Source: Microbacterium sp. MAH-37 (lineage in GTDB: Bacteria > Actinomycetota > Actinomycetes > Actinomycetales > Microbacteriaceae). Taken from it: a DNA stretch of 64,000 nt. Made by a program: the position numbers and the translations under genes. The notes under the pieces were generated by a model. The model saw only the letters and a list, made by a program, of their open reading frames with translations, searched no databases and was not told the DNA's origin. The stretch covers positions 329,639 to 393,638 of the forward strand of contig NZ_WSEN01000008.1 in assembly GCF_009758255.1 (NCBI RefSeq). Direction: 5' to 3'. Shown in pieces: positions 25,377-34,433 of the stretch. Position 1 is the stretch's first letter. Each line of letters begins with the position of its first letter.

Positions 25377-25695
25377 CAGGTCGCAGTCTGCCCCGGTATC
25401 GGTGCGCCACGCTCGCTCGGGTCGCAGTTCGTCCCGCTCCAGCGCGTCCAGAGCGTGAACAACTGCGACCCGAGCACCGGAAGCCCAGGCCTGCCGAGAC
25501 GAACTGCGACCCGAGCAGGCCCGCATGCTGCAGTCCCCCGACTGCCCAGCCCCCAGGTCGCAGTCTGCCCCGGTCTCGGTGCGCTACCCTCGCCCAGGTC
25601 GCAGTTCGCCCCGCTCCAGCGCGCCCAGAGCGTGACCAACTGCAACCCGAGCGGCTCAGGCCCCGGCGAAGCGGGGCGAACTGCGACCGGAGTGG
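25377..25695. repeat. REP-like palindrome family A, tandemly duplicated block
   Basis: The 348-base gap 25358-25705 holds no gene. It is filled with repeated GGTCGCAGT / ACTGCGACC arms. A block of about 99 bases at 25377-25475 returns in diverged form at 25555-25652, and two further half-elements flank the second copy. At least six arms are present, so several alternative hairpins are possible between the LacI gene and the convergent binding-protein gene. Confidence 0.85.
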
Positions 25696-25705
25696 CGGCC
25701 GGCCG

Positions 25706-26992
25706 CTACTGCAGGACGACGTCCGCCTCCGCGAAGAACTGCTCGACGGCATCATCCACCGAGACGGTCCCCAGGCCGATCTCCTTGCCGAGGTCCCAGA
25801 ACTTCTGCTCCAGCGATCCGTACCCGATCACCGGCACCGGCGGCGCCTCGCCGACGCGGTCCGACACCGACGCGATGTAGTCGGCGACCTGCTTGTCGAC
25901 GCCCTCGAGCGTCGTGCCGGCGAGCTTGCTGGACGACGCGGGGAAGCCCAGCGTGGTGCCGAAGATCTTGCCGGCCTCCTTGCTGTTCACGACGTAGTCC
26001 AGGAAGATCGCCGCGGCCTCGGGATGCTTGGTCTTGGCCGAGATCGCGACCTGCAGTCCGCCCTGCTGGTACAGGTCCTTCGACCCGGCCTTGTCGGTCG
26101 GCGGCGCGATGATCGAGATGGACTTCGCACCGGAGTCGGCGAGGTACCCGCCCAGGAAGTTGCTCCAGCTCATCTCGGTCGCCGTGAGCTGCGCGCCCAT
26201 GCCGGACTTCGGGCTGATCTCCTCCAGCTTCTGCTGCGGCACGGCGACGCCGTCACGCAGCTTCGCCCCGCTGTTCCAGTAGTCGCGCAGCTCGTCCTTC
26301 GAGAAGCCGAGCTCGCCGTCGTCGGTGTACAGGTTCTTGCCGTGGGCGCGCAGCGACAGCTCGAATCCCTGGATGCGCTGCGTGTAGTCCGTTCCGCCGT
26401 ATACGGCGCCGCCGGATGCCTCGGTGAAGCCGGCCATCCAGTCGTCGAACTCCGCCGGGCTGGTGCCGCCCTCAAGAGCCTCGACGCCGTACTTCGCGAG
26501 CAGGTCGTCGTTCACGAAGTTCGCCCACATGCTGTATCCGGTCGGCAGCGAGTACTGGGTGCCGTCGAGTCGTCCGGTGCCCAGCAGCGAGTCCTCGAAG
26601 GTCGAGAAGTCGATGTAGTCCTTCTCAGTGTCGAGGTCGAGCACGTACCCGGGCTCGGCATACTGGCGCAGGTAGCTGTCCGAGAACTGGAACACGTCCG
26701 GCAGACCGCCACCGGCCGCCTCGGTCGCCCGCTTCTCCCAGTAGCTGGGGTAGTCGGTGAAGCTGACGTTGACCTTGATGTTCGGATGCTCCTCGTTGAA
26801 GGCCGCGATCAGGTCGTTGTAACGGGCGGCGCGGTCGTCGTTGCCCCAGAACGCGAAGCTCAGGGTGACCTTGGCGTCGGGGTCGAACTCGGCAGCGGGC
26901 TCACTGCCGGCGCAGCCGGACAGCACCAGCCCGCCGACGACGGCGGCAGCGGCGCCGGCGAGCAGCCGGCGGCGGAAAGAGGGCGCACTCAT
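25706..26992 (-). CDS. Sugar ABC transporter substrate-binding lipoprotein (second copy)
   Basis: SBP family 1 carbohydrate-binding lipoprotein of 428 residues with signal peptide and lipobox LSGC (Cys about 27). The body starts VTLSFAFWGNDDRAARYNDL and includes TEAAGGGLPDVFQFSDSYLR and a C-terminal YGSLEQKFWDLGKEIGLGTV. It is clearly paralogous to the protein encoded at 29658-30953 and lies at the other end of the same operon, with the two permeases and a DUF624-like gene between. No second permease set is present, so two binding proteins probably feed one transporter with different pectin-derived sugars. Confidence 0.92.
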   Translation of the reverse strand: MSAPSFRRRLLAGAAAAVVGGLVLSGCAGSEPAAEFDPDAKVTLSFAFWGNDDRAARYNDLIAAFNEEHPNIKVNVSFTDYPSYWEKRATEAAGGGLPDVFQFSDSYLRQYAEPGYVLDLDTEKDYIDFSTFEDSLLGTGRLDGTQYSLPTGYSMWANFVNDDLLAKYGVEALEGGTSPAEFDDWMAGFTEASGGAVYGGTDYTQRIQGFELSLRAHGKNLYTDDGELGFSKDELRDYWNSGAKLRDGVAVPQQKLEEISPKSGMGAQLTATEMSWSNFLGGYLADSGAKSISIIAPPTDKAGSKDLYQQGGLQVAISAKTKHPEAAAIFLDYVVNSKEAGKIFGTTLGFPASSSKLAGTTLEGVDKQVADYIASVSDRVGEAPPVPVIGYGSLEQKFWDLGKEIGLGTVSVDDAVEQFFAEADVVLQ

Positions 26993-27031
26993 GAGGGGAA
27001 TGACCTTTCGTCAGATGTGTGGAGCGGAGAT

Positions 27032-27679
27032 TCAGGCGGTGCGGCGGCGCCGCGCGGGGATCGCGACGACGGCCAGGGCGGCGCATCCGATCGCGGGGAT
27101 GAACAGCGGCACCAGCATCCACGTCACGACGCCGACGAAGACGCCGGTCGCCAGCAGGTAGGCCGTGCCCGCAGGGTCGGCGGCGGCGCGGGCTGGCACC
27201 GCGCGCAGCGCGGCCCGCCACCCGGCATCCGGTTCCCACGCGCCGGCGACCAGCAGGATGCCGGTGACGAGTGCCGCGAGTCCGGCCCAGCCGACCGCCG
27301 CGACCACCGGGCCGCCGGGCAGCGCGCCGGAGCCGGCCAGGTCGATGTCGATCAGCAGCACCGCTGCGAGCAGCACCGCGCCGATGCCGAGCGGAAGGCT
27401 CGGCAGGATGCCGCGCCGCACATCGGCCCAGAACAGCCCCGCACGGGAGTCCTCGGCCGAGACGAACCGGCGCAGATGCCGTACGCCCGCGGCGAGCGCG
27501 ATCGGCAGGGTGATCACGGCGACGCTGGCCGCGGTGATCAGCAGCCCGACCGCGAGCACTTCGCCGAACAGCCCGAACTTCGCGGTCGCGCCCGGGTTCG
27601 GACCGGGCTCGGCGCCCGCGACCGTGGGGCCCGCGCCGGAGCGCGAGTCCCGGGCGGCGGCCCTCGAAGCGCGCGACAT
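27032..27679 (-). CDS. DUF624 (YesL-like) membrane protein
   Basis: A 215-residue membrane protein with about five hydrophobic helices, beginning after a 30-residue cytoplasmic region: FGLFGEVLAVGLLITAASVA is the DUF624-like opening, followed by ALAAGVRHLRRFVSAEDSRA. In Bacillus, yesL lies in the rhamnogalacturonan locus next to a sugar ABC transporter, which is the same setting as here. Its ATG is two bases after the permease stop. Function is unknown; a helper for the transporter is a guess from context. Confidence 0.72.
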   Translation of the reverse strand: MSRASRAAARDSRSGAGPTVAGAEPGPNPGATAKFGLFGEVLAVGLLITAASVAVITLPIALAAGVRHLRRFVSAEDSRAGLFWADVRRGILPSLPLGIGAVLLAAVLLIDIDLAGSGALPGGPVVAAVGWAGLAALVTGILLVAGAWEPDAGWRAALRAVPARAAADPAGTAYLLATGVFVGVVTWMLVPLFIPAIGCAALAVVAIPARRRRTA

Positions 27680-27681
27680 GG

Positions 27682-28605
27682 TCAGCCCTTCAGTCCCTGG
27701 GTGGCGACGCCGTCGACGAGGAAGCGCTGGAACACGATGAAGAACAGCAGCACCGGGACGAGGGCGACGAACGACGCGGTCACCGTGGCGCCGTAGTCGG
27801 CGCCACCGGAGGAGGCATCGTTGTAGAGGCGCAGGGCGATCGGCAGCGGATAGTTCTCGGGGCTGGTCAGGTAGAGCAGCGGGCCGAGGAAGTCGTTCCA
27901 CTCCCAGATGAACGCGAAGATCGCGCAGGTGATCAGGGCCGGCTTGATCAGCGGCAGGATGATCGCCCAGAAGATCCGCAGGTGACCGGCGCCGTCGATG
28001 CGCGCGGCCTCGTCCATGTCGCGCGGCATCTGCCGCATGAACTGCACCATCAGGAACACGAAGAACGCGCCGGTGGCGAGGAACTTCGGCAGGATCAGCG
28101 GGATGAAGGTGTCGATCCAGCCGAGCTTGTTGAAGATGATGTACTGCGGGATGATCACGACGTGGAACGGCAGCAGCAGCGTGCCGATCATCGCGGCGAA
28201 GAAGATGCCCAGGCCCTTGAACCGGATCCGCGCGAACGCGTAGGCGGCCAGCGCCGACGAGAACACGGTGCCGATCACGGCGGCGACCGACAGGATCAGC
28301 GAGTTCAGGAAGAACCGCCACATCGGCACACCGGCGATGCCCTCCATCACCTTCGAGTAGTTGCCGAAGTACCAGTTCTCCGGGATCAGGCCGGTGTTCT
28401 GGCCGAACTCCGAGTTCGGCTTGAACGTGGAGAAGAACAGCCACAGCAGCGGGTACAGCACCACGGCGGTGAGGATCAGCAGCACCGCGAACCAGACGAC
28501 GGTCTGCCAGGTGCCGCGTTTGGTGCGGCGGCGCTTGGCCGGCGCGGGCGTGATCTGCTGCTCGAAGGTCTCGAGGGTTCCCTCGGAGAAGGATGCGGAG
28601 GTCAT
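27682..28605 (-). CDS. Sugar ABC transporter permease 2 (YesQ/MalG-like)
   Basis: Inner-membrane permease of 307 residues with six hydrophobic segments and the EAA coupling loop DEAARIDGAGHLRIFWAIILP (about residue 200). The C-terminal QRFLVDGVATQGLKG is the usual end of MalG-type subunits. Its ATG at 28605 overlaps the stop of permease 1; frame extends upstream through that gene and was not used. No ATPase gene is nearby, so a shared MsmK/UgpC-type ATPase encoded elsewhere is likely. Confidence 0.95.
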   Translation of the reverse strand: MTSASFSEGTLETFEQQITPAPAKRRRTKRGTWQTVVWFAVLLILTAVVLYPLLWLFFSTFKPNSEFGQNTGLIPENWYFGNYSKVMEGIAGVPMWRFFLNSLILSVAAVIGTVFSSALAAYAFARIRFKGLGIFFAAMIGTLLLPFHVVIIPQYIIFNKLGWIDTFIPLILPKFLATGAFFVFLMVQFMRQMPRDMDEAARIDGAGHLRIFWAIILPLIKPALITCAIFAFIWEWNDFLGPLLYLTSPENYPLPIALRLYNDASSGGADYGATVTASFVALVPVLLFFIVFQRFLVDGVATQGLKG

Positions 28606-29597
28606 CGGTCGTCTCCTGCGTAGTGGACCCACGACTTCTGGGTGCGGAAAAGGATGGCGGCGATGATGGCCACGACCACGAGCAGGACCCAGGCGATCGC
28701 TGCGGCGTAGCCCATCTGCCCGTCGGAGAACCCGCGCTTGTACATGTAGACGGTGATGAAGTTCGTCATGCCCGCGGGGCCGCCGGTGCCGTTGGAGATG
28801 ATGTACGCCGAGGCGAACACCTGGAACGCGCCGATCAGGCCGAGCAGCAGGTTGAAGAACATCACCGGTGACAGCATCGGGATCGTCACGGCGCGGAAGC
28901 GCTGCCAGGGACCTGCGCCGTCCATCTCGGCCGCCTCGTACAGCTCCTTCGGGATCTGCTTGAGTCCGGCGAGGAAGATGACCATGGTCGATCCGAATTG
29001 CCACACGTGCAGCAGGATCATCATCGGCAGGATCATCGCCGGGTTGCCGATCCATCCGCCGATGTCGATGCCGAGGAAGCTCAGGCCGTTGTCGACCGGA
29101 CCGTCGGTGGAGAACATCGCCCGCCACACGATCGCGACCGACACCGAGCCGCCGATCAGCGACGGGGCGTAGAACGCGGACCGGAAGAAGCCGGAGCCCT
29201 TGTCGCGGTAGTTCAGCAGCATTGCCACGCCCAGCGCCGCGGCCAGCGTGATCGGCGTGCCCACGAACACGTACACGAGCGTGATCTCGGCGGACTGGAT
29301 GAACACCGGGTCGTTCGTGAACAGCCGGATGTAGTTGTCGAAGCCGATCCACTTCGGCGGCTGGAAGATGTTGTACCGCGTGAACGACAGGTACAGCGAG
29401 TACACCATCGGCAGTGCGGTCAGGCCGAAGAACCCGATCAGCCACGGCGTCAGGAACGCGTAGCCGGCGGCGGTCTCGCGGCGCGAGCGCGCCCGCTGAC
29501 CGGGGCGCGAGTACGGTGCCTCGGGGCGACGGCTGCGCAGCATCCCGCGCTTCGCAGGGGTATCGGTGACGATGACTCTCGTCGCTGTCGTGCTCAC
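28602..29597 (-). CDS. Sugar ABC transporter permease 1 (YesP/MalF-like)
   Basis: Inner-membrane permease of 331 residues. A cytoplasmic N-terminal tail of about 45 residues is followed by six hydrophobic segments, and the coupling loop is ELYEAAEMDGAGPWQRFRAV. The GTG start at 29597 has AAGGAG seven bases upstream. Together with permease 2 and the two binding proteins it forms an oligosaccharide importer, probably for RG-I fragments given the neighbouring enzymes. Confidence 0.95.
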   Translation of the reverse strand: MSTTATRVIVTDTPAKRGMLRSRRPEAPYSRPGQRARSRRETAAGYAFLTPWLIGFFGLTALPMVYSLYLSFTRYNIFQPPKWIGFDNYIRLFTNDPVFIQSAEITLVYVFVGTPITLAAALGVAMLLNYRDKGSGFFRSAFYAPSLIGGSVSVAIVWRAMFSTDGPVDNGLSFLGIDIGGWIGNPAMILPMMILLHVWQFGSTMVIFLAGLKQIPKELYEAAEMDGAGPWQRFRAVTIPMLSPVMFFNLLLGLIGAFQVFASAYIISNGTGGPAGMTNFITVYMYKRGFSDGQMGYAAAIAWVLLVVVAIIAAILFRTQKSWVHYAGDDR

Positions 29598-29657
29598 GAC
29601 GACTCCTTCCTGGGAGTGGTGCGCCGGGCCGGAGGCGCGCTCCGGCCCGGCGGGCTC

Positions 29658-30953
29658 TCACTGATTGAGGACGACGTCCATCTCGGAGAAGAACTGCTTC
29701 ACCGCGTCATCGACGCTGATGGTGCCGAAGCCCAGCTCCTGACCGATCTCGAGGAACTTCTGCTCGAGGGTGCCGTAACCGTTGATCGGCACCGGCGGGG
29801 CGTCGCCGAGGCGGTCCTTGATCGAGGCCTCGTAGTCCTTGATCTGCTGCGCGACCGGGTCGAGGTCGGCCGCGGCGAGCGCCGTCTCCGACGCCGGCAG
29901 ACCGCGGTTGGTGCCGAAGATCTTGCCCGACTCGGGCGAGTTGATCAGGAAGTTGACCAGCGTGGCCGCGGCCTCGGGGTGCTTGGTCTTGGCCGAGATC
30001 GTGTGCAGCATCGAGGGCTTCAGGTACAGGTCCTTCGCCCCTTCTTCTGTGACCGGGGGCTCGATCAGGTTGAGCTCGGTGTAGCCCTCGCCCAGGTTGG
30101 CCAGATAGCCGGCGCCGAAGTTGTCCCAGGTCAGCTCGCTGGCCGTGTTGGCGCTGTCGAACCCGCTGAGCGGCTTGAGCTCCTCCACCTTCTTCGCGGG
30201 GATGCCGATGCCGTCGCGGATCGGCTGCCCTTGTTCCCAGAACGCCTTCAGGTCGTCCTCAGTGAAGTTGGCCTTGCCGTCTTCGGTGAACAGGTCCTCG
30301 CCCTTGGCGCGCTGCTGCACCTCGAAGTTCTGGATGCGGCCGGTGTAGTCCGTGCCGCCCCAGAACGCGCCGCCGCTGGCATCGGTGACGCTCTTCATCC
30401 AGTCGGTGTAGTCGTCCCAGCTGCCGCCGGCGAAGTCCTCGACGCCCGCGGTCTCGAGCAGCTTGGGGTTCGTGAACATGCCCCAGGCGTTGGTCGAGGT
30501 CGGGATCGCGTAGGTGGTGTCGTCGACGACGCCGATCTTGAGGATGTTCTCCGGGAGCGGGTCCTTCTCGATGATGTTGCCGATGTACGGGTCGAGGTCG
30601 AGCAGCAGACCGTTCTCGGAGTACTGCCGCAAGTAGGAGTAGTCGAACTGCATGACGTCCGGCAGGTTGCCGCCGGCCGCCTCGGTCTGACGCTTCTCCC
30701 AGAAGCTCGGGAAGTCCAGGAAGGTCGAGTTGACCTTGATGTTCGGGTACTCCTCGTTGAACGCCTCGAACGCCTGGTTGTACAGGTCGGCACGGACGTC
30801 GTTGCCCCAGAAGGCGAAGGTCAGCGTGACCTTCTCGTCGGGGTTGTAGGTGGGCTTGGCATCGCTGGCACCGCCGCCCGAGCATCCGGCCAGCACGAGT
30901 GCCGCGCCGGCGGCGACGGCCACAGTGGCCGTCAAACGCTTCTTGCTGAACAT
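29658..30953 (-). CDS. Sugar ABC transporter substrate-binding lipoprotein (first copy)
   Basis: SBP family 1 lipoprotein of 431 residues: MFSKKRLTATVAVAAGAALV signal, lipobox LAGC (Cys about 25), then VTLTFAFWGNDVRADLYNQA. It shares long stretches with the second binding protein (for example YLRQYSENG/YLRQYAEPG and ISAKTKHPEAAA). First gene of the importer operon. The ATG at 30953 has AGAGG six bases upstream; reading continues 5' into the operator region and was rejected. The upstream region holds several LacI-type operators. Confidence 0.95.
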   Translation of the reverse strand: MFSKKRLTATVAVAAGAALVLAGCSGGGASDAKPTYNPDEKVTLTFAFWGNDVRADLYNQAFEAFNEEYPNIKVNSTFLDFPSFWEKRQTEAAGGNLPDVMQFDYSYLRQYSENGLLLDLDPYIGNIIEKDPLPENILKIGVVDDTTYAIPTSTNAWGMFTNPKLLETAGVEDFAGGSWDDYTDWMKSVTDASGGAFWGGTDYTGRIQNFEVQQRAKGEDLFTEDGKANFTEDDLKAFWEQGQPIRDGIGIPAKKVEELKPLSGFDSANTASELTWDNFGAGYLANLGEGYTELNLIEPPVTEEGAKDLYLKPSMLHTISAKTKHPEAAATLVNFLINSPESGKIFGTNRGLPASETALAAADLDPVAQQIKDYEASIKDRLGDAPPVPINGYGTLEQKFLEIGQELGFGTISVDDAVKQFFSEMDVVLNQ

Positions 30954-31037
30954 CCTTGTCCTCTCTGTGACTTCTTCGTCAGATCGGGATACCTGACGAC
31001 GATGTCTGTGTTTGCCGGTGCGCGTCCCCTGGTGCGA

Positions 31038-31051
31038 GGAAAGCGCTTCCC
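31038..31051. promoter_or_regulatory. Shared 14-bp LacI-type operator, copy 2
   Basis: GGAAAGCGCTTCCC, identical to the site before the GH35 gene and to the reverse complement of that before the oxidoreductase fusion. It lies 85 bases upstream of the binding-protein start on the minus strand, within the divergent control region 30954-31220. Confidence 0.85.
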
Positions 31052-31071
31052 AGTGAGAATAGCCCAAAATT

Positions 31072-31197
31072 GAAACGTTTCGCAAGGGGAAGTTCGCGGC
31101 AGTTCTACAACGTTTTCCTCACGGCCGATTCTACGGGGTCGATACTCGCCCCCCGCACGCCGGCTCCCGGTTCGTGCTACGCTCAGAAAACGTTTCC
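31072..31197. promoter_or_regulatory. Cluster of AAACGTTT-type LacI operators
   Basis: GAAACGTTTC at 31072-31081 (perfect palindrome), a half-like CAACGTTTTCC at 31108-31118, and GAAAACGTTTCC at 31186-31197. They lie between the divergent importer operon and the oxidoreductase/uronate operon, so one repressor may control both directions. The closest match to a regulator gene is the AAAACGTTTT site beside the LacI gene at 24356. Confidence 0.82.
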
Positions 31198-31220
31198 TCA
31201 GCATCATGGACGGAGCAGTC

Positions 31221-32558
31221 ATGACCCGCACCCGCTACGCGCTGATCGGCGCCGGACACCGCGCGCAGATGTATGTCGGCGCGATCACCGGCACCTACGC
31301 CGACCGTGCCGAGCTCGTCGCGATCTGCGAGCCGAACCCCGCACGTGCCGCCTTCCACGCCGACAACGTGGCCGCATCCGGTGCACCGCGCCCGTCGCTG
31401 TGGACGCCGGACGACCTGGAGCGGATGATCCGGGACGAGCGCGTCGACCGCGTCATCATCAGCTCGAAGGACAGCACCCACGCCGGCCTCATCGTCCGGG
31501 CTCTCGACGCCGGCGCCGACGTCGTCGTCGAGAAGCCGCTCACGATCGACGCTCCCAGCGCCGCCGCGATCGAGGACGCCGTCGAGCGCACCGGCCGCAG
31601 CGTCGTGCTCACGTTCAACTACCGCTACTCGCCGCGCAACAGCGCACTGCGCCAGGTGATCCAGGACGGCACGATCGGCGAGGTCACCTCGGTCGACTTC
31701 TCGTGGATGCTCGACACCAACCACGGCGCCGACTACTTCCGCCGGTGGCACCGCGACAAGGCCAACTCCGGAGGCCTGCTGGTGCACAAGGCCAGCCATC
31801 ACTTCGACCTGGTCAACTGGTGGATCCACTCCGCGCCGCGACGGGTCTACGCCTCGGGCGGCCTGCGGTTCTACGGCGCGGAGAACGCCGCCGCCCGCGG
31901 GCTCGGAGCTCGTCCGATTCGCGGCACGCACGAGGGGGCGCACGACGCGTTCGAGCTCGACCTCCGAGACGACGAGCGGCTGAAGACGCTGTACCTCGAC
32001 GCCGAGCAGCACGACGGCTACGTGCGCGATCTCGACGTGTTCAGTGAGGGCATCACCATCGAGGACAACCTCGCTCTGATCGTGGACTACGCGTCCGGCG
32101 CCACGATGTCGTACTCGCTGAACGCGCACTCCCCGTGGGAGGGCTACCGCGTCGCCGTGAACGGCACCCTCGGCCGGGCAGAGCTCGAAGTCGTCGAGCG
32201 CGGCGCCGTGCTCGTCGACGACGGCCTGCATCCGGTCGTCGACCCGAGCGCTCTCGAAGCCGGCGACAGCACTTCGCTGCGTCCGCACAGCGAGCGCCTG
32301 CTCGTGCAGCGGCACTGGCAGGAGGCCTTCGAGGTGCCGATCGTGAACTCCGTCGGGGGCCACGGCGGCGGGGACGCACTGCTGCTGTCCGATGTGTTCG
32401 TCGGTCCCGGCGACGACCCGCTGGCGCGGCCTGCCGACTGGACCGACGGCGTGCAGTCGATCGCCGTCGGCATCGCCGGCAACCGTTCGCTCGAGACCGG
32501 GATGCCGGTGCTCGTCGCCGACCTCGGCATCCGGATGCTGGCGGGGGCGCGGGCATGA
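31221..32558 (+). CDS. Gfo/Idh/MocA-family oxidoreductase
   Basis: Cytoplasmic NAD(P)-dependent sugar oxidoreductase of 445 residues. Rossmann opening YALIGAGHRAQMYVGAI, then DVVVEKPLTIDA with the catalytic-region Lys, and HRDKANSGGLLVHKASHHFD with a likely active-site His pair. The ATG at 31221 has GGAG five bases upstream and was preferred to an ATG at 31206. Its stop overlaps the start of the uronate dehydrogenase-like gene, so it is the first gene of a coupled operon running to 38059. The substrate is unknown; an RG-I-derived sugar or unsaturated galacturonate is plausible. Confidence 0.87.
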   Translation: MTRTRYALIGAGHRAQMYVGAITGTYADRAELVAICEPNPARAAFHADNVAASGAPRPSLWTPDDLERMIRDERVDRVIISSKDSTHAGLIVRALDAGADVVVEKPLTIDAPSAAAIEDAVERTGRSVVLTFNYRYSPRNSALRQVIQDGTIGEVTSVDFSWMLDTNHGADYFRRWHRDKANSGGLLVHKASHHFDLVNWWIHSAPRRVYASGGLRFYGAENAAARGLGARPIRGTHEGAHDAFELDLRDDERLKTLYLDAEQHDGYVRDLDVFSEGITIEDNLALIVDYASGATMSYSLNAHSPWEGYRVAVNGTLGRAELEVVERGAVLVDDGLHPVVDPSALEAGDSTSLRPHSERLLVQRHWQEAFEVPIVNSVGGHGGGDALLLSDVFVGPGDDPLARPADWTDGVQSIAVGIAGNRSLETGMPVLVADLGIRMLAGARA

Positions 32559-33490
32559 CCCGTATCGTCGTCACCGGCGGAGCAGGCCGCCTCGGTCGCA
32601 GCCTGGTCTCTGGTCTGGCGGACGCCGGCAACGAGATCGTCTCGCTCGACCGCGCGCATCCCGCGGGTTTCGCACGGGACGGCGTCGACGCGGTCGACAT
32701 CGACCTGTCCGATGCGGATGCCGCGGCATCCGCCCTGCGAGACGCGCGCGCCGACGCGCTGATCCACCTCGCCGCGATCGCGGTGCCGTTCAGTGCGCCC
32801 GAGGACGTCATCCTTCGGACCAACGCGGGCCTTGCGGCATCCGTGCTGGGCGGGGCGGTGGATGCCGGCATCGGGCGCATCGTCGCGGCCTCCAGCCCGA
32901 CCGTGCTCGGCTACGGCGCCCCCTCCGGCTGGGCGCCGGTACGCTTCCCGCTCGACGAGGACACGCCTCCGCGGCCGTGGAACGCGTACGCGCTGTCGAA
33001 GCTGGTCATCGAGCAGGCCGTCCAGATGTACGCGCGTCAGACCGGCGACGCGGTCCGGTTCGCGTCGTTCCGTCCCTGCTACGTGATCGCTCCCGAGGAG
33101 TGGGCGGGCGCGCCGACCCAGCAGGGGCACACCGTGCGGGAACGCCTGGATGATCCGTCGCTCTCCGCGCCGGCGGTGTTCAACTACGTCGACGCGCGGG
33201 ATGTGGCGGACTTCTGCGACCGGCTGCTCGACGCAATGGCAGTGGGCGACGTCCCGAACGCCGAGACCTTCTTCGTCGGAGCCGACGACGCGCTCGCCCG
33301 AGAACCCCTGGCGGACCTCGTGCCGCAGTACTTTCCGGGCACCGAGCGGGCCGCCGCCGTGCTCACCGGCACCGCTCCCGCGTTCTCGAACGCGAAGGCC
33401 CGCCGCCTGCTCGGCTGGTCCCCGTCCCGCTCCTGGCGCACCGAGCTGCCCGCTCCGGTCGCAGAAATCGTCGCTTCCGCGCGTCCATGA
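32555..33490 (+). CDS. udh: NAD-dependent epimerase/dehydratase family, probable uronate dehydrogenase
   Basis: Extended short-chain dehydrogenase of 311 residues. GGAGRLGRSL is the NAD motif, with Ser113 in AASSPTVLGY and the catalytic pair Tyr145/Lys149 in YALSK. Sequence alone says SDR/epimerase; the specific call comes from its place directly before KdgD, an enolase-family enzyme and a ketoglutarate-semialdehyde dehydrogenase, which together make the oxidative D-galacturonate route. In that route it would oxidise D-galacturonate to galactaro-lactone with NAD. It is longer than the about 265 residues of known uronate dehydrogenases, so another sugar epimerase or dehydrogenase cannot be excluded. 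Confidence 0.68.
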   Translation: MTRIVVTGGAGRLGRSLVSGLADAGNEIVSLDRAHPAGFARDGVDAVDIDLSDADAAASALRDARADALIHLAAIAVPFSAPEDVILRTNAGLAASVLGGAVDAGIGRIVAASSPTVLGYGAPSGWAPVRFPLDEDTPPRPWNAYALSKLVIEQAVQMYARQTGDAVRFASFRPCYVIAPEEWAGAPTQQGHTVRERLDDPSLSAPAVFNYVDARDVADFCDRLLDAMAVGDVPNAETFFVGADDALAREPLADLVPQYFPGTERAAAVLTGTAPAFSNAKARRLLGWSPSRSWRTELPAPVAEIVASARP

Positions 33491-33533
33491 CGACGGATTC
33501 TGCGACCGGAACACTGATCGAAGGAATCTGACA

Positions 33534-34433
33534 ATGAACTTCTCCGGCATCCTGTTCTTCCCCGTCACCCCGTTCGACCGGGACGACCGGATCGACCCCG
33601 AGCTGCTCGACGCGCACGTGTCGTCCGGTGTCGAGCACGGTGCGGGCGGCGTGTTCCCTGCCTGCGGCACCGGCGAGTTCCATGCCCTATCCGCCGCCGA
33701 GTCCGGCCTCGTCGTGCGCACCGCGGTCGATGCGGTGGCCGGCCGGGTGCCCGTCATCGCCGGCGCCGGCGGTCCCCTCGGCCACGCCGTCGAGGTCGCG
33801 CGCAGCGCGGCGGATGCCGGAGCCGACGGCCTGCTCGTGCTGCCTCCGTACCTGGTCGGCGCCCCTCAGTCCGGGCTGATCGCGTACGTGGAGCGGATCG
33901 CCGCCGCATCCGATCTACCGGTGATCGTGTATCACCGCGCCAACGCCCAGTTCACGGCCAAGTCGATGCGACGCCTCGCGCGTAACCCGAAGGTGGTCGG
34001 GTTCAAGGACGGCACCGGCGACATCGACGCCGCGCAGCGCATCGTGCGCGCGGTGCGCGCAGAAGGCCGCGACGACTTCGCGTTCTTCAACGGCCTGCTC
34101 ACCGCGGAGCTGACCCAGGCCGCATACCGCGGCCTCGGCATCCCGCTTTACTCGTCGGCGGCGTTCGCGATGATCCCCGAGGTCGCGAAGGCGTACTACG
34201 ACGCCTACACCGCCGGCGACGAGGACCGCCGCCTGCAGCTGCTCGACGGCTTCTACACTCCGCTCGTCGCGCTGCGCGACGAGACCCCCGGTTTCGGCGT
34301 CTCGCTGATCAAGGCCGGGCTGCGCCTCGGCGGGATGCCGGTGGGCGGCGTGCGGGCGCCACTGGTCGATCCGACCCCGGTGCAGGAGGCTCGGCTGGCG
34401 GACATCCTCGCTGCGGGGCGGGCGCTCTTGTGA
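33534..34433 (+). CDS. kdgD: 5-dehydro-4-deoxyglucarate dehydratase (KdgD)
   Basis: DapA-superfamily (beta/alpha)8 enzyme of 299 residues, converting 5-keto-4-deoxy-D-glucarate to alpha-ketoglutarate semialdehyde with loss of water and CO2. The Schiff-base Lys158 (VVGFKDGTGD) and Tyr133 (VIVYHRANA) are present, and FPACGTGEFHAL replaces the GTTGE of true DapA, a known KdgD feature. The ATG at 33534 has AAGGA eight bases upstream. Its TGA overlaps the GTG of the enolase gene. Confidence 0.88.
   Translation: MNFSGILFFPVTPFDRDDRIDPELLDAHVSSGVEHGAGGVFPACGTGEFHALSAAESGLVVRTAVDAVAGRVPVIAGAGGPLGHAVEVARSAADAGADGLLVLPPYLVGAPQSGLIAYVERIAAASDLPVIVYHRANAQFTAKSMRRLARNPKVVGFKDGTGDIDAAQRIVRAVRAEGRDDFAFFNGLLTAELTQAAYRGLGIPLYSSAAFAMIPEVAKAYYDAYTAGDEDRRLQLLDGFYTPLVALRDETPGFGVSLIKAGLRLGGMPVGGVRAPLVDPTPVQEARLADILAAGRALL

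Noticed and set aside
25377..25695. Possible CRISPR array, because of repeated arms
   Set aside because: Repeat and spacer lengths are irregular, arms are inverted rather than direct, and no cas genes are present.
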